Below, piece after piece: positions 22,422 to 32,689 of a stretch of DNA of 64,000 nucleotides (position 1 is its first letter; the number at the start of each line of letters is the position of its first letter). The notes beneath the pieces are model-generated. The model searched no databases and was not told where the DNA came from. It saw only the letters and a list, made by a program, of their open reading frames with translations. Source of the DNA: Tricholoma matsutake (taxonomy: Eukaryota > Basidiomycota > Agaricomycetes > Agaricales > Tricholomataceae); the NCBI GenBank assembly GCA_026075535.2, contig AP026540.1:11780001-11844000 (forward strand). Reading direction: 5' to 3'. The position numbers were made by a program, and so were the translations under genes.

Positions 22422-23217
22422 GTGTACCCTTTACCCTCGGAGTATGAGACTAGCCGGAGTGACTATGAAGGTCAAGAGATGTTCGGTTCTATTCGAGAAC
22501 TGGTGGAATATGATTTCCCTGAAAGCAACTCCGATGTCTGCCCTTCAGCGCAGTCAGTGTCGGATTCAGAAGAAGAAGAAGGTGACAAGGAAAGTTTCAG
22601 CATTAGGGATCCCTCCTTTGGAGAAACCCTCGCCATTGAAGGAGGAATGACCCCCTCATTTTCTCTATGGGATTGGATGGGAGTGATGGGTGAACCCTCC
22701 CATCCAATACGATTCAACCTCAGGGGACCCCCAGCCCTGAGAAAGTCGACGAAGAAGATATCTTGTCCTCCTCGCTCTGAAAAACATAATTGGTGCTTTG
22801 TAGTTCAAATGAAAATACACGGCCTCAAGGCCAATGTTCTACTGGACTCTGGTTGCACTTCCGACTCTGTGTCTCCAGAATTCACAGTGTCTGCTAATCT
22901 CAAGGTGCACAAGCTTGAGGAGCCCATACCCCTGCAGCTGGGGATGGTAGGGAGCTGGTCCAAAATTAATTTTGGATTATTCTCTGAGTTTGAACTTCAA
23001 GGTATTTGGTGAACATTACTTTGACATGGTCAACCTCAATAGGTATGACACGATCATCGGAACTGTGTTCATGAGGAAACACGGGATCATCCTTGATTTC
23101 GAACGTGATGAAGTGCACTTGAAGGGAAAAGTCATGCCCACCATCATCAAATGTGAAAGCACCTTTCGACAGGTGAGACAGTATTCCATGAGGATCCCGC
23201 CCCATCAGGTTGAATGA
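22422..23217 (+). pseudogene. Retropepsin-like protease region of gypsy element 1
   Basis: KANVLLDSGCTSDSVSPEF (about 22830-22890) carries the intact D-S-G catalytic triad of an aspartic protease. After a frameshift near 23005 comes NRYDTIIGTVFMRKHGIILDF, the second conserved segment (Y-D-x-I-L/I-G) of gypsy proteases. An acidic spacer precedes it. The frameshift separates the halves. Confidence 0.75.
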
Positions 23218-23468
23218 CTGGACGGCGGCCCTTGAGCCGCTGCCTGGCCCATAAGGGACCCTGTTCGCTTTTGGCTCAGCCTCCTTTGGTAGAGTGAAAA
23301 TCTGTGAGAATGGAAGATGAATGGGACATGGATTGTCCACGTTCTGGGGAAGGACTAGGATTATCTGATCCCATACTGCTGGGACCAGATGAGGAAGACT
23401 ATATTTCTCTCTGACCGATTGATCCAGAGCCTGATGTCAAACAGGAGGACTCTGGAAATTGGGACAAA

Positions 23469-24428
23469 TTGGTCAAAGAGTTTACCCGGGACCACTTCCC
23501 AGATGGTCTGAACTTTGGGGCGAACAGTGGAAACCCCACCATTCCTGTGGTGCTCACTGAGCAGCAATTGAGCAATTTGAACGAGGTTCTGTTTGCCATC
23601 TGCGACAAGTTGGCCTCCAAGACTAGGGATCAGGGACCCCTAGAAAGAAAGGATATTCCATGCCTGAGAAAGGAGTGGATTGCCGCCTGTGAGGATATCC
23701 TGCAAGGTGTTCCAGAAAGACCTCCCCCCATGAGGGAGATCAACCACCAAATTCCTTTGGTGGATGAAGGTAAACAATACAATTACCATTTGCCCCACTG
23801 TCCAGACTCAATGAGACAACTGCTTGCCGAAGAAATTGACAAGTACTGCCATGTGGGATGGTGGCGACTGGCACAAGTGGAGCAGGCAGCCCCGATGCTA
23901 GTTGTCCCCAAAAAGAATGGTGCCATTCAGACCATGGTTAATGCAAAGAAGCAGAATGACAATACCATCAAGAATGTCACTCCCTTCCCTGACCAGGACC
24001 TCATCTGCCTGGACATGGCTCAGGCCAAGTACCACTCGAAGATAGATCTCTCTGATGCCTATGAACAGGTCGCAGTCAAACCAGGAGATATCTGGAAGAT
24101 GGCCTTCGTGATGGTGCTAGGGGTGTTTGAGAGTTTGGTGATGCAGCAAGGGGACTGCAATGCCCCTTCCACCTTCCAGCAGCTAATGAATTCCATTTTC
24201 CGCAAATACATAGGACTTTTTGTCCATGTATATCTAGATGATATCTTCATGTTCAGTGAGACCATTGAAGAACACCAGCTACACCTCAAGCTCATCTTCG
24301 ACAAGCTGAGGGAACACCGATTGTACCTTCACACTGATAAGTGCAAATTATATGCCGAGAAATTGGAATGTCTTGGACATATGATTGACAACCTGGGTCT
24401 CCACATGGATAGTGACAAGATGGCCTGA
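23469..24428 (+). CDS. Reverse transcriptase domain of gypsy element 1
   Basis: An open frame of 319 residues contains the gypsy RT fingers and palm: IPCLRKEWIAACEDILQGVP, then PMLVVPKKNGAIQTMVNAKKQND, KIDLSDAYEQVAVKPGD and the catalytic box VYLDDIFMFS (near 24226-24255) with both aspartates intact, then HTDKCKLYAEKLECLGHMI. It ends in TGA at 24426-24428 where the family reads on with ARIQEWKTPRNYHE, so Arg CGA has probably become TGA; a further TAG replaces Trp a few codons later. This is the best preserved piece of the element. Confidence 0.85.
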   Translation: MVKEFTRDHFPDGLNFGANSGNPTIPVVLTEQQLSNLNEVLFAICDKLASKTRDQGPLERKDIPCLRKEWIAACEDILQGVPERPPPMREINHQIPLVDEGKQYNYHLPHCPDSMRQLLAEEIDKYCHVGWWRLAQVEQAAPMLVVPKKNGAIQTMVNAKKQNDNTIKNVTPFPDQDLICLDMAQAKYHSKIDLSDAYEQVAVKPGDIWKMAFVMVLGVFESLVMQQGDCNAPSTFQQLMNSIFRKYIGLFVHVYLDDIFMFSETIEEHQLHLKLIFDKLREHRLYLHTDKCKLYAEKLECLGHMIDNLGLHMDSDKMA

Positions 24429-24659
24429 ATACAGGAGTAGAAAACACCCCGTAACTATCATGAGATCCAGCGCTTTTTGGGCCTGGTGCAGTACCTGACC
24501 CACTTCCTCCCTGACATCTCTGCCTACACCAGTCCACTCTCTGCCATGATGAAGAATGGACAGTCCTTCCAATGGCATCCCATCCACGATTGATGTTTCC
24601 AAATGATCAAGGATATTTGTTGTATGACTCCCATACTGAAGCCAATCGACCCACCCATC

Positions 24660-25064
24660 CTCACCAGATCCCATTTGGGTGATCTGTGATGCATCAGTAT
24701 TTGGAGTAGGGGCCATGTACGGGCAAGGAAAGGAGTGGCAAAATTGTCGCCCAGCTGGTTTTCTATCCAGGAAGTTCTTGGACACTCAAAGGAACTATTG
24801 TACCTTTGAGCATGAGATCATTGCCATCCTTGAGGGGCTACTCAAGTGGGAGGATATAACTGATAGGATGAAGGTTCCATGTGGTAACCGACCACAAGGC
24901 CCTAGAGTTCTTCCAGACGCAGTGTTGTCTATCAGCTAGGCAGATGCAATGGATGGAATACCTGTCAAGGTTTGACTTTGATATATGATATATCAAAGGA
25001 AAACTTAACAAGGTGGCTGACGCTCTGTCACAGTACTACCAGTTTGATAACTAGGATGAGGCCC
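24660..25064 (+). pseudogene. RNase H domain of gypsy element 1
   Basis: ICDASVFGVGAMYGQGKEW and FLSRKFLDTQRNYCTFEHEIIAILEGLLKWED match the gypsy RNase H (first Asp in CDAS, Glu in HEII). A frameshift follows near 24885; conserved tail IKGKLNKVADALSQ is at about 25000-25040. Stops at 24590 and around 24970 interrupt it. Confidence 0.75.
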
Positions 25065-25066
25065 CT

Positions 25067-26631
25067 TTGGTGCAACATTATGTGTTCACAGATGTAAGGT
25101 TGGATCCCAAGCATGAGGATCTCCCTTGGGAAAGGCATCTTGAAATCAAGAACAAGGTGATTGAGAACCGTTCAGCCTGTGCCCAAGCCAAGCAGGTGAA
25201 GGAGCACTTAGCTGCCCTCAGAGAAAGTATTGAAGAGCAGGAGCAAGTGGCCATAATGGCGGATCATCCTGAAGAGGACGATGTCACCCCTGCCTTAGAC
25301 AGGAGTGATAATCCAATGGTCTATGACTCATTGGCATTGGGGACTGATCTGAAGGTCCACTTATCTGAACACGACCTGCTGGACGAGGACATCCAAGTGG
25401 GATACACCCAGGACAAGCTCTTCAGTAAGATCCTGAAATGACCAGGGGATCACCCAAGTTTCGAGGTGGAGGATGGGCTGGTGTGGACCAAGAACAAGGG
25501 AGGAGTTAGGGTCCTCTGCATTCCCTCTGCCCCCTTGAAGGACGGTACATTGCATGGCTGGATAATCGACCAAGCTCACTGTATTGTCAGTCACTTTGGA
25601 CCTGCAAAAACAGCAGAATATGTATGTCGATGGTACTGGTGGCCATGCCTCCAGTATGAGATTGACCTATTCTGCAATTCATGCCAGGCTTGTGTTTGGT
25701 CTAAGGGGGAGTACGCTTCCCCTCAGGGCAAGCTTCACTCCCTGCCTATTCCCCTCTGGCCCTGGGAGTTGATAGGTATGGACTTTGTGGGCCCATTTCC
25801 TGAGTCAGAGGGATTCAATTACCTCTGGGTTGTCCTATGTAGACTCACTTCCATGGTGCACTTGGTGCCTGTGAAAACCACCACAATGGCAACTGAATTG
25901 TTGTTGTTGTTTGTTAAAGAAATAGTCCAACTACACAGTCTACCTGGATCTGTAGTATCCGATCAGGACTCGAAGTTCACCTCTCGCTGGTGGAGAGAGG
26001 TCCATCGGATACTGGATGTGAAACTCCTGATGTCCACCTTGTTCCACCCCCAAACTGATGGGCCATGGAACGAGCCAACCGGTCAATTTCCCAGATATTA
26101 TGAACCTTTGTGGCCTCGAGCCAGAAGGACTGGGTCAGGTTTCTGGCATTGGTGGAGTTTGTGATTAACTCCACCATCAACCGGGCCATGGGAATGGCGC
26201 CCTTCAAGATCAATTATGGGTTTTTCCCCTGGATGATGAGGGAGTTGCCACTGCCTGAACAAATCCCTCCAGGTGTACAAATGTTTGCCATGGATGCGCT
26301 TCGCAACATGGCCATGGCTCACAATAGCATTATCACAGAATGAGTATTCCAATGACACTACACCAATCAGCATAGGCAAGAGGAGCCCAAGATCAGCCTG
26401 GGCAATCTAGTGTATCTGTCCATGAAGAACCTTAGGATGCCTAAGGGACGAGCCAGCAAGCTACTGCCTAAGTTTGTAGGGCCTTATAAGGTCCTACTTT
26501 GCCTACCCAAGAAATCCAACTATGACTTGGAACTTCCAGAGGAACTGCATTGGAGGAGAGTGCATAACAGGTTCCATGTGAGCCTGTTGCGACCTTACCA
26601 TGCGAGTGACAATGCCGTGTTTCCCAACTGA
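25067..26631 (+). pseudogene. Integrase of gypsy element 1
   Basis: The zinc-binding HHCC region is seen as HCIVSHFGPAKTAEY...CNSCQAC (25577-25690). The DDE core shows MDFVGPFP (first Asp), VVSDQDSKFTSRWW (second Asp) and HPQTDGPWNEPTGQ (glutamate position altered in context; relatives have DGQTE). A frameshift near 26065 leads into VEFVINSTINRAMGMAPFKINYG, then TGA (26341-26343) where Arg is expected, and LLPKFVGPYKVL...LPEELHWRRVHNRFHVSLLRPY. Integration would need all parts joined; this copy is broken. Confidence 0.8.
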
Positions 26632-26640
26632 CATGGCCCT

Positions 26641-26883
26641 GACCTGTATGACTTTGGTGCCCCTGATGATGCCAAATGGTATGTCGAAGACATCATGTCC
26701 CATCAATGGAAGGGTCATGCTCTGGAGTTCCTGGTAAAATGGAGCCTAGGGGAATTCACTTGGGAGCCATTGAGCATCTGCAATGAACTTGCAGCCTTGG
26801 ATGGATACTTGGCCCTTGTCGGTGCCAAGGACTGGATGGATCTGCCCAAGCATGCAGCTGCACACACTCAGGCTGGTAAATGA
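26641..26883 (+). pseudogene. Chromodomain of gypsy element 1 integrase
   Basis: Frame GPDLYDFGAPDDAKWYVEDI, then MSHQWKGHALEFLVKWSLGEFTWEPLSICNE and LAALDGYLALV, is a textbook chromodomain (aromatic cage positions W/Y-V-E, F-L-V-K-W, T-W-E-P). Chromoviruses use it to target heterochromatin. It lies directly after the integrase, separated by a TGA at 26629-26631. Confidence 0.8.
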
Positions 26884-26989
26884 CTTGGTATGGAAAAGGA
26901 GAATGGGATGCCCAATGTGGAGGTTACCGAGTGCCACCTTTCAGACTCCAATCCTGTACAGTAGGACAGGCGGAGATTAAATTATTTTT

Positions 26990-28711
26990 TTCTATTCAGC
27001 CTCCCATAACATTGATGGGAGGGAATAGGTTCTTCAGCAGTGACCCAATGGATGACAGTGACTCTGAGACCAACGACCAGTCTCAAAGGGGGAGGGATGT
27101 TAGGAGGAATAGGGAAGGAGGATGAGGACTCGAGCTGCAAGGCCCAAGACCAAGGGAGCGAGAAACGCGAGATTGAAGAGACACCCGAGGTTGAGACCCT
27201 TCAGTGGGCAAAAGGAGAATGGGGCAAGAGGACGGGGGATGGAGGAATGATGCCCATTTGGGCATTGTGGTTCATCATTTTGGATGTGATGTCTGCAAGC
27301 AGTACACCATGCATGTGTACCAGCTGGAGTTCGACCAGGACCCAGACTATCTCAACGCTAAGGACTGCTGTGACCACGAGATATCCTCTGGGGAATGAGC
27401 GGCCTCCAGACGACTTCAGGAGGATTATGAGGACGAGACAGCTAGACTCAGGGCCCAAATTTGGCGCCTTGAGGATGAGTTGGACCAATGTCTGAAGGAT
27501 CACCCAGCCAAACGACCCCATGGTTGCAAGCCTTCCCCCAGACTGTGTTCTCCAGTCTGGGAGCATTCTTACATCGTCGCCTCCACTAAGCCCGCCATGC
27601 CTGCCCCAAAGGTTCAACCAGCGGAGGTGATGGATGTGGACAAGGGCGAGAAGGAGAGGGAGCACCCTCTCCTTCCCCCTCCAGGGCCCCGGATGATCAA
27701 CCCAGTGCTGGGTATTTCCTGACTGGCTAACTGGTCCCCAGCTTCTCCAGTCTGTAATCCTGTTCCCCCTCCCTTGCTGTGAAACAGTGCCGAGTTCAAT
27801 ATATGGGCTGGGGCTGCTCAGCAGCCTGGCAATGAGACTTATCTACAGTGAGTGCAGTCCTATGTGCGCTATGCCAGCTTAACCCCTTCCGAGACCTGAA
27901 CCCCCTTGATGAGCTATGCCATCGCCAACTGGAGACTTCCCCAGTGGCTCCCCATGGATCGACAATCATCCAAGGAGACTCAGCGACTGCATGAGCTGGG
28001 CAGGATGGCTCAACCCCGAATCAATGACCTGGTGGAATCCTGGGCCCAATTCATGCATCGACAACTCTACCAATTCTGGAACTCCTCTGGGTTGGTTCTA
28101 GATGAACATCAAGTTTCTCTTCCCCACATAAGGGGAATGCTTTTATTATGACAACAAGTCCCTCCTGGACTGTCTCAGCAACAGAAGTCTAGTTTAAATC
28201 TGTGCCTGGCAGAGGTCTTCACCACCCCAGGATTGTATTGAAGATTGCAATCATCATTGTGTGTCTCCGTTGCTCTGCACCGAGACTGACAGTTCATGTC
28301 CCCAGTGACTGACAACATCACCATGGAGGAGGTTGTCTGAGATCTGGCTTCAATTGGAGTCCTGGACTATGAGGTCTGGGAAGCCTACTACTATGGAATA
28401 GGAATATTGACAGCGGCTACTCAGTCCCACAGGGAAGATGAGTCCACAGATGCTAATGCTACCCTGCAACATGTTTGTCAAGTGGCTCAACCTGCACCTG
28501 AAGATGCCCCTCTGATGACAGAACCCCATCTGTGGCTGCCTCCTCCTGGGGCATGCTGTTTAACTCAGCCCCCACCGGCCAAGCGTAAGAGAGACAGAGA
28601 ATCGCCTGAGACTCCCCCACCTTTGGGGGGGCTGCTAGGACTGTCTTCCTCTACTCATGCCATGCCCCCCACCTCAGCGTCTCATTCTTCCACCTCAACT
28701 ACGCAACTAGC
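26990..28711 (+). pseudogene. Extra 3' region of gypsy element 1, degenerate unknown ORF
   Basis: About 1.7 kb lies between the chromodomain and the inserted repeat. It holds protein-like but broken frames: HLGIVVHHFGCDVCKQYTMHV (near 27260), a coiled-coil-like RRLQEDYEDETARLRAQIWRLEDELDQCLK (27410-27500, split by a TGA) and a Pro-rich stretch ending GPRMINPVLGIS (27720). Another follows at 27906-28150. Function unknown; it is not part of a standard gypsy pol. Confidence 0.45.
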
Positions 28712-29848
28712 TGATGATGCTCAACCAGGAAACCCAAACAAAACCTACTAAATGGCTTTGGATGGTATAACACAAGTTAGAGGAAGGATGCAAGGCCCTC
28801 TAGATGTCACCTGTCAGACCGGCCATCAAATAGTCATAAAATGACTGCTTGTCAAAGCAGTTTGAAGCTAAAAGAATGTGTTTTGTGGAATTTCAGAGAA
28901 TTTCGTGGCTAGATCGATGAATTCAGAGTGCGCAAATATGTTCGGACTCAAGATTGGGGGACTAGACGAGTAGTAGAAGCAAAGCAAAGGTGAATCGAGG
29001 GAAATGAGAGCGAAAATAGCATAATGCAAGGATTTTTGAGGATTTTTGAGGAAGTTTAGTGTAAAACACCAAACTTTGGACTGAATAAGACTAAACTGAA
29101 CTCTCAAATCACTGCGATCTGGGAGGAAGACGATGACTTTCTTGTTTTTCTTTGTATCTAGTACATCTTTTTATATAAAATAAAGAAACTACCTAAAAAG
29201 GCTAGAGAACATGAGGCAAACATGTGGAAAACTCAAGGCAAAAGACAATAGAAGTATATCAGAACAATAAAGCGAGACTAGAAAGGGTGAATATAACACA
29301 TGATGAAGAAATTATAAGGAAGAATAGCTAAAAGTGGACTGTCCTTGTTATAAATTGCATAAAACATTGGAAACTGCTTCGAGTGGATTGTATGCATGCA
29401 CATGCAGTCAAAATATGTTCGATATACTCGAGATAGTGTCCCATGTGTCCAGCATGCATCTGAAGATCGTTCAAATAGGGAATACTGTGTCCGAAGATGT
29501 TTTTCGAGGTTCAAGGTTTTTCAAAGATTTTCGAAGTTTCTTCGGACTTTGTTTGTGGCCTGAAATTGGTGCGATATTGCTCAAAATTGGTTCGGAACTC
29601 ATTGACAATGTTCCAAGTGTATATTCTGAGCTGTACGAAGGTCAGGGGAATTGTATTATGGTGGCTGAAGGCATGCAAAGATTTTCAAAGCATTTTCGTG
29701 ACTTTGCAGAGGTTTGTAGAGGTTTGTAGAACTTTGGAGGGGTTTGTATGGGTTTGTAGAGCTTTGTAGAGGTCTGTAGAGACTCATAGAACTTCAACAA
29801 CAATTGTAGATGTGTTTTCCAAGCTTGAATGACAAGGTGGACCTATCA
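28712..29848 (+). mobile_element. 1.14-kb LTR-like insertion, copy 1
   Basis: It begins TGATGATGCTCAACCAGG and ends GGTGGACCTATCA (TG...CA), shared with copy 2 (46454-47811) in the same orientation and, more distantly, with copy 3 (56397-57577) reversed. It contains TTTTTATATAAAATAAAG (near 29170), a TATA-like core. Minus-strand ORFs inside lack family signal. It resembles a solo LTR or terminal-repeat non-autonomous element. No flanking duplication is convincing (CTAGC versus CTGCA). Confidence 0.65.
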
Positions 29849-29849
29849 C

Positions 29850-30600
29850 TGCAGGCCATGTTGATCCTCTCATTACTCCTGCTGTGCCTTCTCGTCCTGC
29901 CTACACGTCCTCTGGGCCATCCAGCTCTGCTTTCCAGTCCTTGAGTCTCCACCCGCTGCTTCCCAGTGTACTCCTGGGGGTACCTGGACTCTCTCATGGA
30001 ACCTCTAACCCTGTCTCGTCAACTGCACTCCCCGTTGTGGTGGTACCTTCTCCCAGCCTCGCTCCCCTTGCTCCTGTCTCTCCAACCCCATCGACTGCTT
30101 CCCAACCTCTAGAGATCCCAGACTTCATGGGTGGAGAATGGTCCTACATAGGTCCTCCCCATTGAACCAAGGCCGATAAAAATAGGGCAAAGAGGGAATG
30201 AAAGAAGGAACAATTAGCTGTGACTGGACCCCCACCTGCAGGGTCAGGAGGGGGCAAGTTCCAACTCTTTGCGCACCCTACTTGGAGTTGACAAAAGAAC
30301 AAGGGTTCTGAGTCTGAGTGCACCAACTCGGTCTCTGATTCCGGAGACGACTCAGATGCTCCAGTCACTGCCTGCCCAGAGGGAGAGCAGCTTCTCGAAT
30401 CCCCTGCTGTGGAATTGTCCCACAGTGACTCCCATCTCCCAGGCAGCCTCCCTGGTGTCTACTACAGAATCACCCATCTTCTCGTCCCTCCCATTAGACA
30501 ACAGAATGGATATGGATGAACCCCTCGGCAGTTGGTCCTCTGGAAACTCTGGTGTTCCCCCTGCTCAACCCTCTGGGGCTAAGTAAAAAGTAATTCTTCT
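29850..30600 (+). pseudogene. Extra 3' ORF of gypsy element 1, continuation after the insertion
   Basis: Frame 29884-30165 is Ser/Pro-rich and ends IPDFMGGEWSYIGPPH. After a stop at 30163-30165, basic KADKNRAKRE and acidic SESECTNSVSDSGDDSDAP segments follow in other frames to about 30590. It looks like the C-terminal part of the unknown ORF downstream of pol. Confidence 0.4.
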
Positions 30601-30661
30601 TGCATCATGTTTCCTTCTTGATATCTTGGGATGGTCATGGCTTGCCCTCCAGGTTCAAGCC

Positions 30662-30673
30662 AAAGGGGGAGAG
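30662..30673 (+). other. Polypurine tract of gypsy element 1
   Basis: AAAGGGGGAGAG lies immediately 5' of the TGTAGTGG start of the 3' LTR, as expected for the plus-strand DNA primer. Confidence 0.75.
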
Positions 30674-30860
30674 TGTAGTGGTGGCTGACTAGTTGTCAGT
30701 CTTTATATATATTTACTTTACCTTTTGATAGCCTTGTACTGGACCCTTTATAAGGGCTGGCTCTTATTTAGATCAACAGACTTTTACATTACCGACATCA
30801 ATATATGTTATACGTGTTAGTGTTGCATGAAAGCTAAAGTCTACCTCCCAGTTTACTACA
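30674..30860 (+). repeat. 3' LTR of gypsy element 1
   Basis: It matches the 5' LTR at all but three positions (all transitions), ends GTTTACTACA and is followed by the TACAG target copy. Confidence 0.9.
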
Positions 30861-31353
30861 TACAGCATAAGAGGTCAGAGGTAATATCTCCCATAGCAAA
30901 TGCACACTCAATAAGTGTGCAGATCTGTTCAGCCATTTCGGGGAGGGGTGTATTCAGCGTGCACTGGATAGTGAGTGCTTGCTGTAATAAAGTGACTTGC
31001 CTAACTGGCCCTTCCTTCTGATGATGGTTCTGCAGGGTCTCCCAGTTCATTTTCACAGATTTTGAAGAATCTAAGAAACAGCATTCATATGATGCTACTC
31101 CAGAGGCAATGAAAGTGTATGCAAGGCAGGAATTAGCCTCCCAATTAGATAGAGCATGGGGTTCATTAGAGGTGGGCTCTGGTACTTCACCAGTGACATA
31201 TTCAAAAAGTCCATTAAGGGACAAAGCAATGCTGATATCCTCCTTCCATTCTTTGTCATTGGATTTAAGTTTGTTGAGCTTGTCCCCAGAGTATTGAGTA
31301 GAAAGCCATATAAGGGAAATGGATGGGAGGTGAGGTTCGGTGGGTGCAGTCAT
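30861..31353 (-). pseudogene. Copia-type Gag (UBN2-like), N-terminal part, separated by the gypsy insertion
   Basis: From ATG near 31353 the minus strand reads MTAPTEPHLPSISLIWL, LNKLKSNDKEWKEDISIALSLN, LFEYVTGEVPEP, then NWETLQNHHQKEGPVRQVTLLQQAL and EMAEQICTLIECAFAMGDITSDLLC. This is the Gag core of Ty1/copia elements in basidiomycetes. It runs into the 3' LTR and its correct continuation is at 19423 downward. Upstream the ORF extends a further 23 codons without typical sequence, so the internal Met is preferred. Confidence 0.75.
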
Positions 31354-31709
31354 TCTGGCAAGCAAAAAAAGACAAAGACGAGATGGTAGGTGAGAGGGAG
31401 ATTTGACTTGAGCAGGGGACAAAGGGATCTAACACATGCAGTACAATGCATGCTGATAAGATATTGATCAAACAATTGATCAAAGAAACACATGACAAGG
31501 CACAGAGTGGTCGAGTGGCTAGGCAAGATATCTATCATCACTACGCATGACAGAAGTGGCCCATAACCTATAGAAATCCAACCTAGATAATACACAAATA
31601 AGCTCAGTCTGTGTATAGTGGACTATATATTTGTACCTAGATAATACATGAATAAGCTTTAAATAGTACAGTAAGTAATCTGATCAAAGTGAGCACTAGT
31701 GAATCTACT

Positions 31710-31740
31710 CACCTCAGTCTGTGTATAACAGACTGAGGTG
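31710..31740. repeat. Perfect 13-bp hairpin, 5-nt loop
   Basis: CACCTCAGTCTGT (31710-31722) and ACAGACTGAGGTG (31728-31740) flank GTATA. A related half (CTCAGTCTGTGTATAGTGGAC) lies near 31603, so it may be a duplicated terminal structure of an unrecognised repeat. Nothing else is seen in 31440-31900. Confidence 0.55.
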
Positions 31741-31960
31741 TCTATGTCTATCTGGTCAAATATATATATACCATGAGTATGACAATGGAAAATATGATAA
31801 AGAGACTATTAGAAAGGAATATGGACAAGGGGAAATACACATCATTTTGTGTGCTATAATTAGCATTCTGCATCAAAGGGCACATTCACGGTGTAGATCT
31901 CAACACTAACATCTTCTGTCAAATCAGTTCTGGAGCACCTTCTATCAGTGCAAACCTCAT

Positions 31961-32060
31961 GTCTACTCAACAGCCTCTGGAGACCCCTCTAAACATGAAT
32001 CCACTAAGTACATAGGGGATGTTGGGCAACCTAACCCCTTTGACAAGGAAGGTACAAGTA
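31961..32060 (+). pseudogene. Fragment of the gypsy element 2 Gag start
   Basis: Bases 31920-32055 closely match 45715-45850: TTCTGGAGCACC, ATCAGTGCAAACCT, ATGTCT..., then GTTGGGCAACCTAACCCCTT. The short frame reads like MSTQQPLETPLNMNPL and DVGQPNPFDKEG, the N-terminus of the element 2 Gag. It is cut off soon after and fused to an intron-like tandem repeat. Confidence 0.6.
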
Positions 32061-32169
32061 AACGGGTGTGGGTTTGGGATTGCTCCACCTATGCAAAACC
32101 ATATCCACAGGTTTATGGGTCTCCACAGGTGTCAACTGTGTCATTTCTGGTGGAGGGTTTTGTCATTCA

Positions 32170-32680
32170 GATGCTCCAAAGAGGTGAGGGAGATTGTGTT
32201 TACCAGTGACCACCTTCATTGTTGGAAGGGGGGTCTTAGATCTAGGTGAGTTCCCCACCAATCTCTGTGATCTTATGCTTCATTTAAATTTAATTTACTC
32301 TCGTTTTAAGTCCTAAAGAGACAAGAGGGTTGTGTTTGCCCAATCTCTCTCAATGTTAACATCTTTGTTAGAAGGGGGGTGGCAGGGTGCTCCAACCAGA
32401 TGAGTTCTCCATGAATTCCTGATCTTATACTTGAACTTAACCCTATTTGCAGTCTTTTGCAGATCCAAAAGAGATGAGAGGTTTGCCTTTGCATGATACT
32501 TTTCCGTGTCAACATCTTTGTTGGAAGGGGGGTTGCAGGAGAGGGTGCTCCAACCAGGTGAGTTCTCCATCAATTCCCTTGATGTTATGCTTAATCCTAA
32601 CCTAATTCACACTCATTTCAAGGTCCTGAAGGGGTGATAGGCTTGAATTTGTGTGATACTCCTCTGTGTCAATATCTTTA
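32170..32680 (+). repeat. Three tandem ~170-bp exon-intron-like modules
   Basis: Each unit has an exon-like part (AAAGAG...AACATCTTTGTTGGAAGGGGGG...GTGCTCCAACCAG) followed by a 60-65 nt intron-like part. In the best copy (near 32559) this starts GTGAGTTCTCCATCAATTCC and passes CCTAACCTAATTC to a CATTTCAAG end. Intron-like starts lie at about 32244, 32401 (ATGAGT, mutated) and 32559. Minus-strand ORFs over the array simply follow the repeats. No coding family is recognised. Confidence 0.55.
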
Positions 32681-32689
32681 CTGGTAGTA

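Larger units (their letters stand above)
19424..30860 (+). mobile_element. Ty3/gypsy chromovirus, full-length but defective (element 1)
   Basis: Identical-orientation LTRs at 19424-19610 and 30674-30860 (187 bp each, TG...CA) differ at three positions by my alignment. They are flanked by the 5-bp duplication TACAG (19419-19423 and 30861-30865). Order inside: Gag with zinc knuckle, protease, reverse transcriptase, RNase H, integrase, chromodomain, then a long extra 3' region. A purine tract (AAAGGGGGAGAG) precedes the 3' LTR. Many frames are broken. It lies inside a copia gag gene and itself contains a 1.14-kb insertion (28712-29848). Confidence 0.9.

Noticed and set aside
28868..29514. Minus-strand ORFs inside the LTR-like unit, with counterparts at 46645-46878 and 47031-47345
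   Set aside because: They recur only because the DNA is repeated. Frames are broken differently in the two copies and match no family I know.
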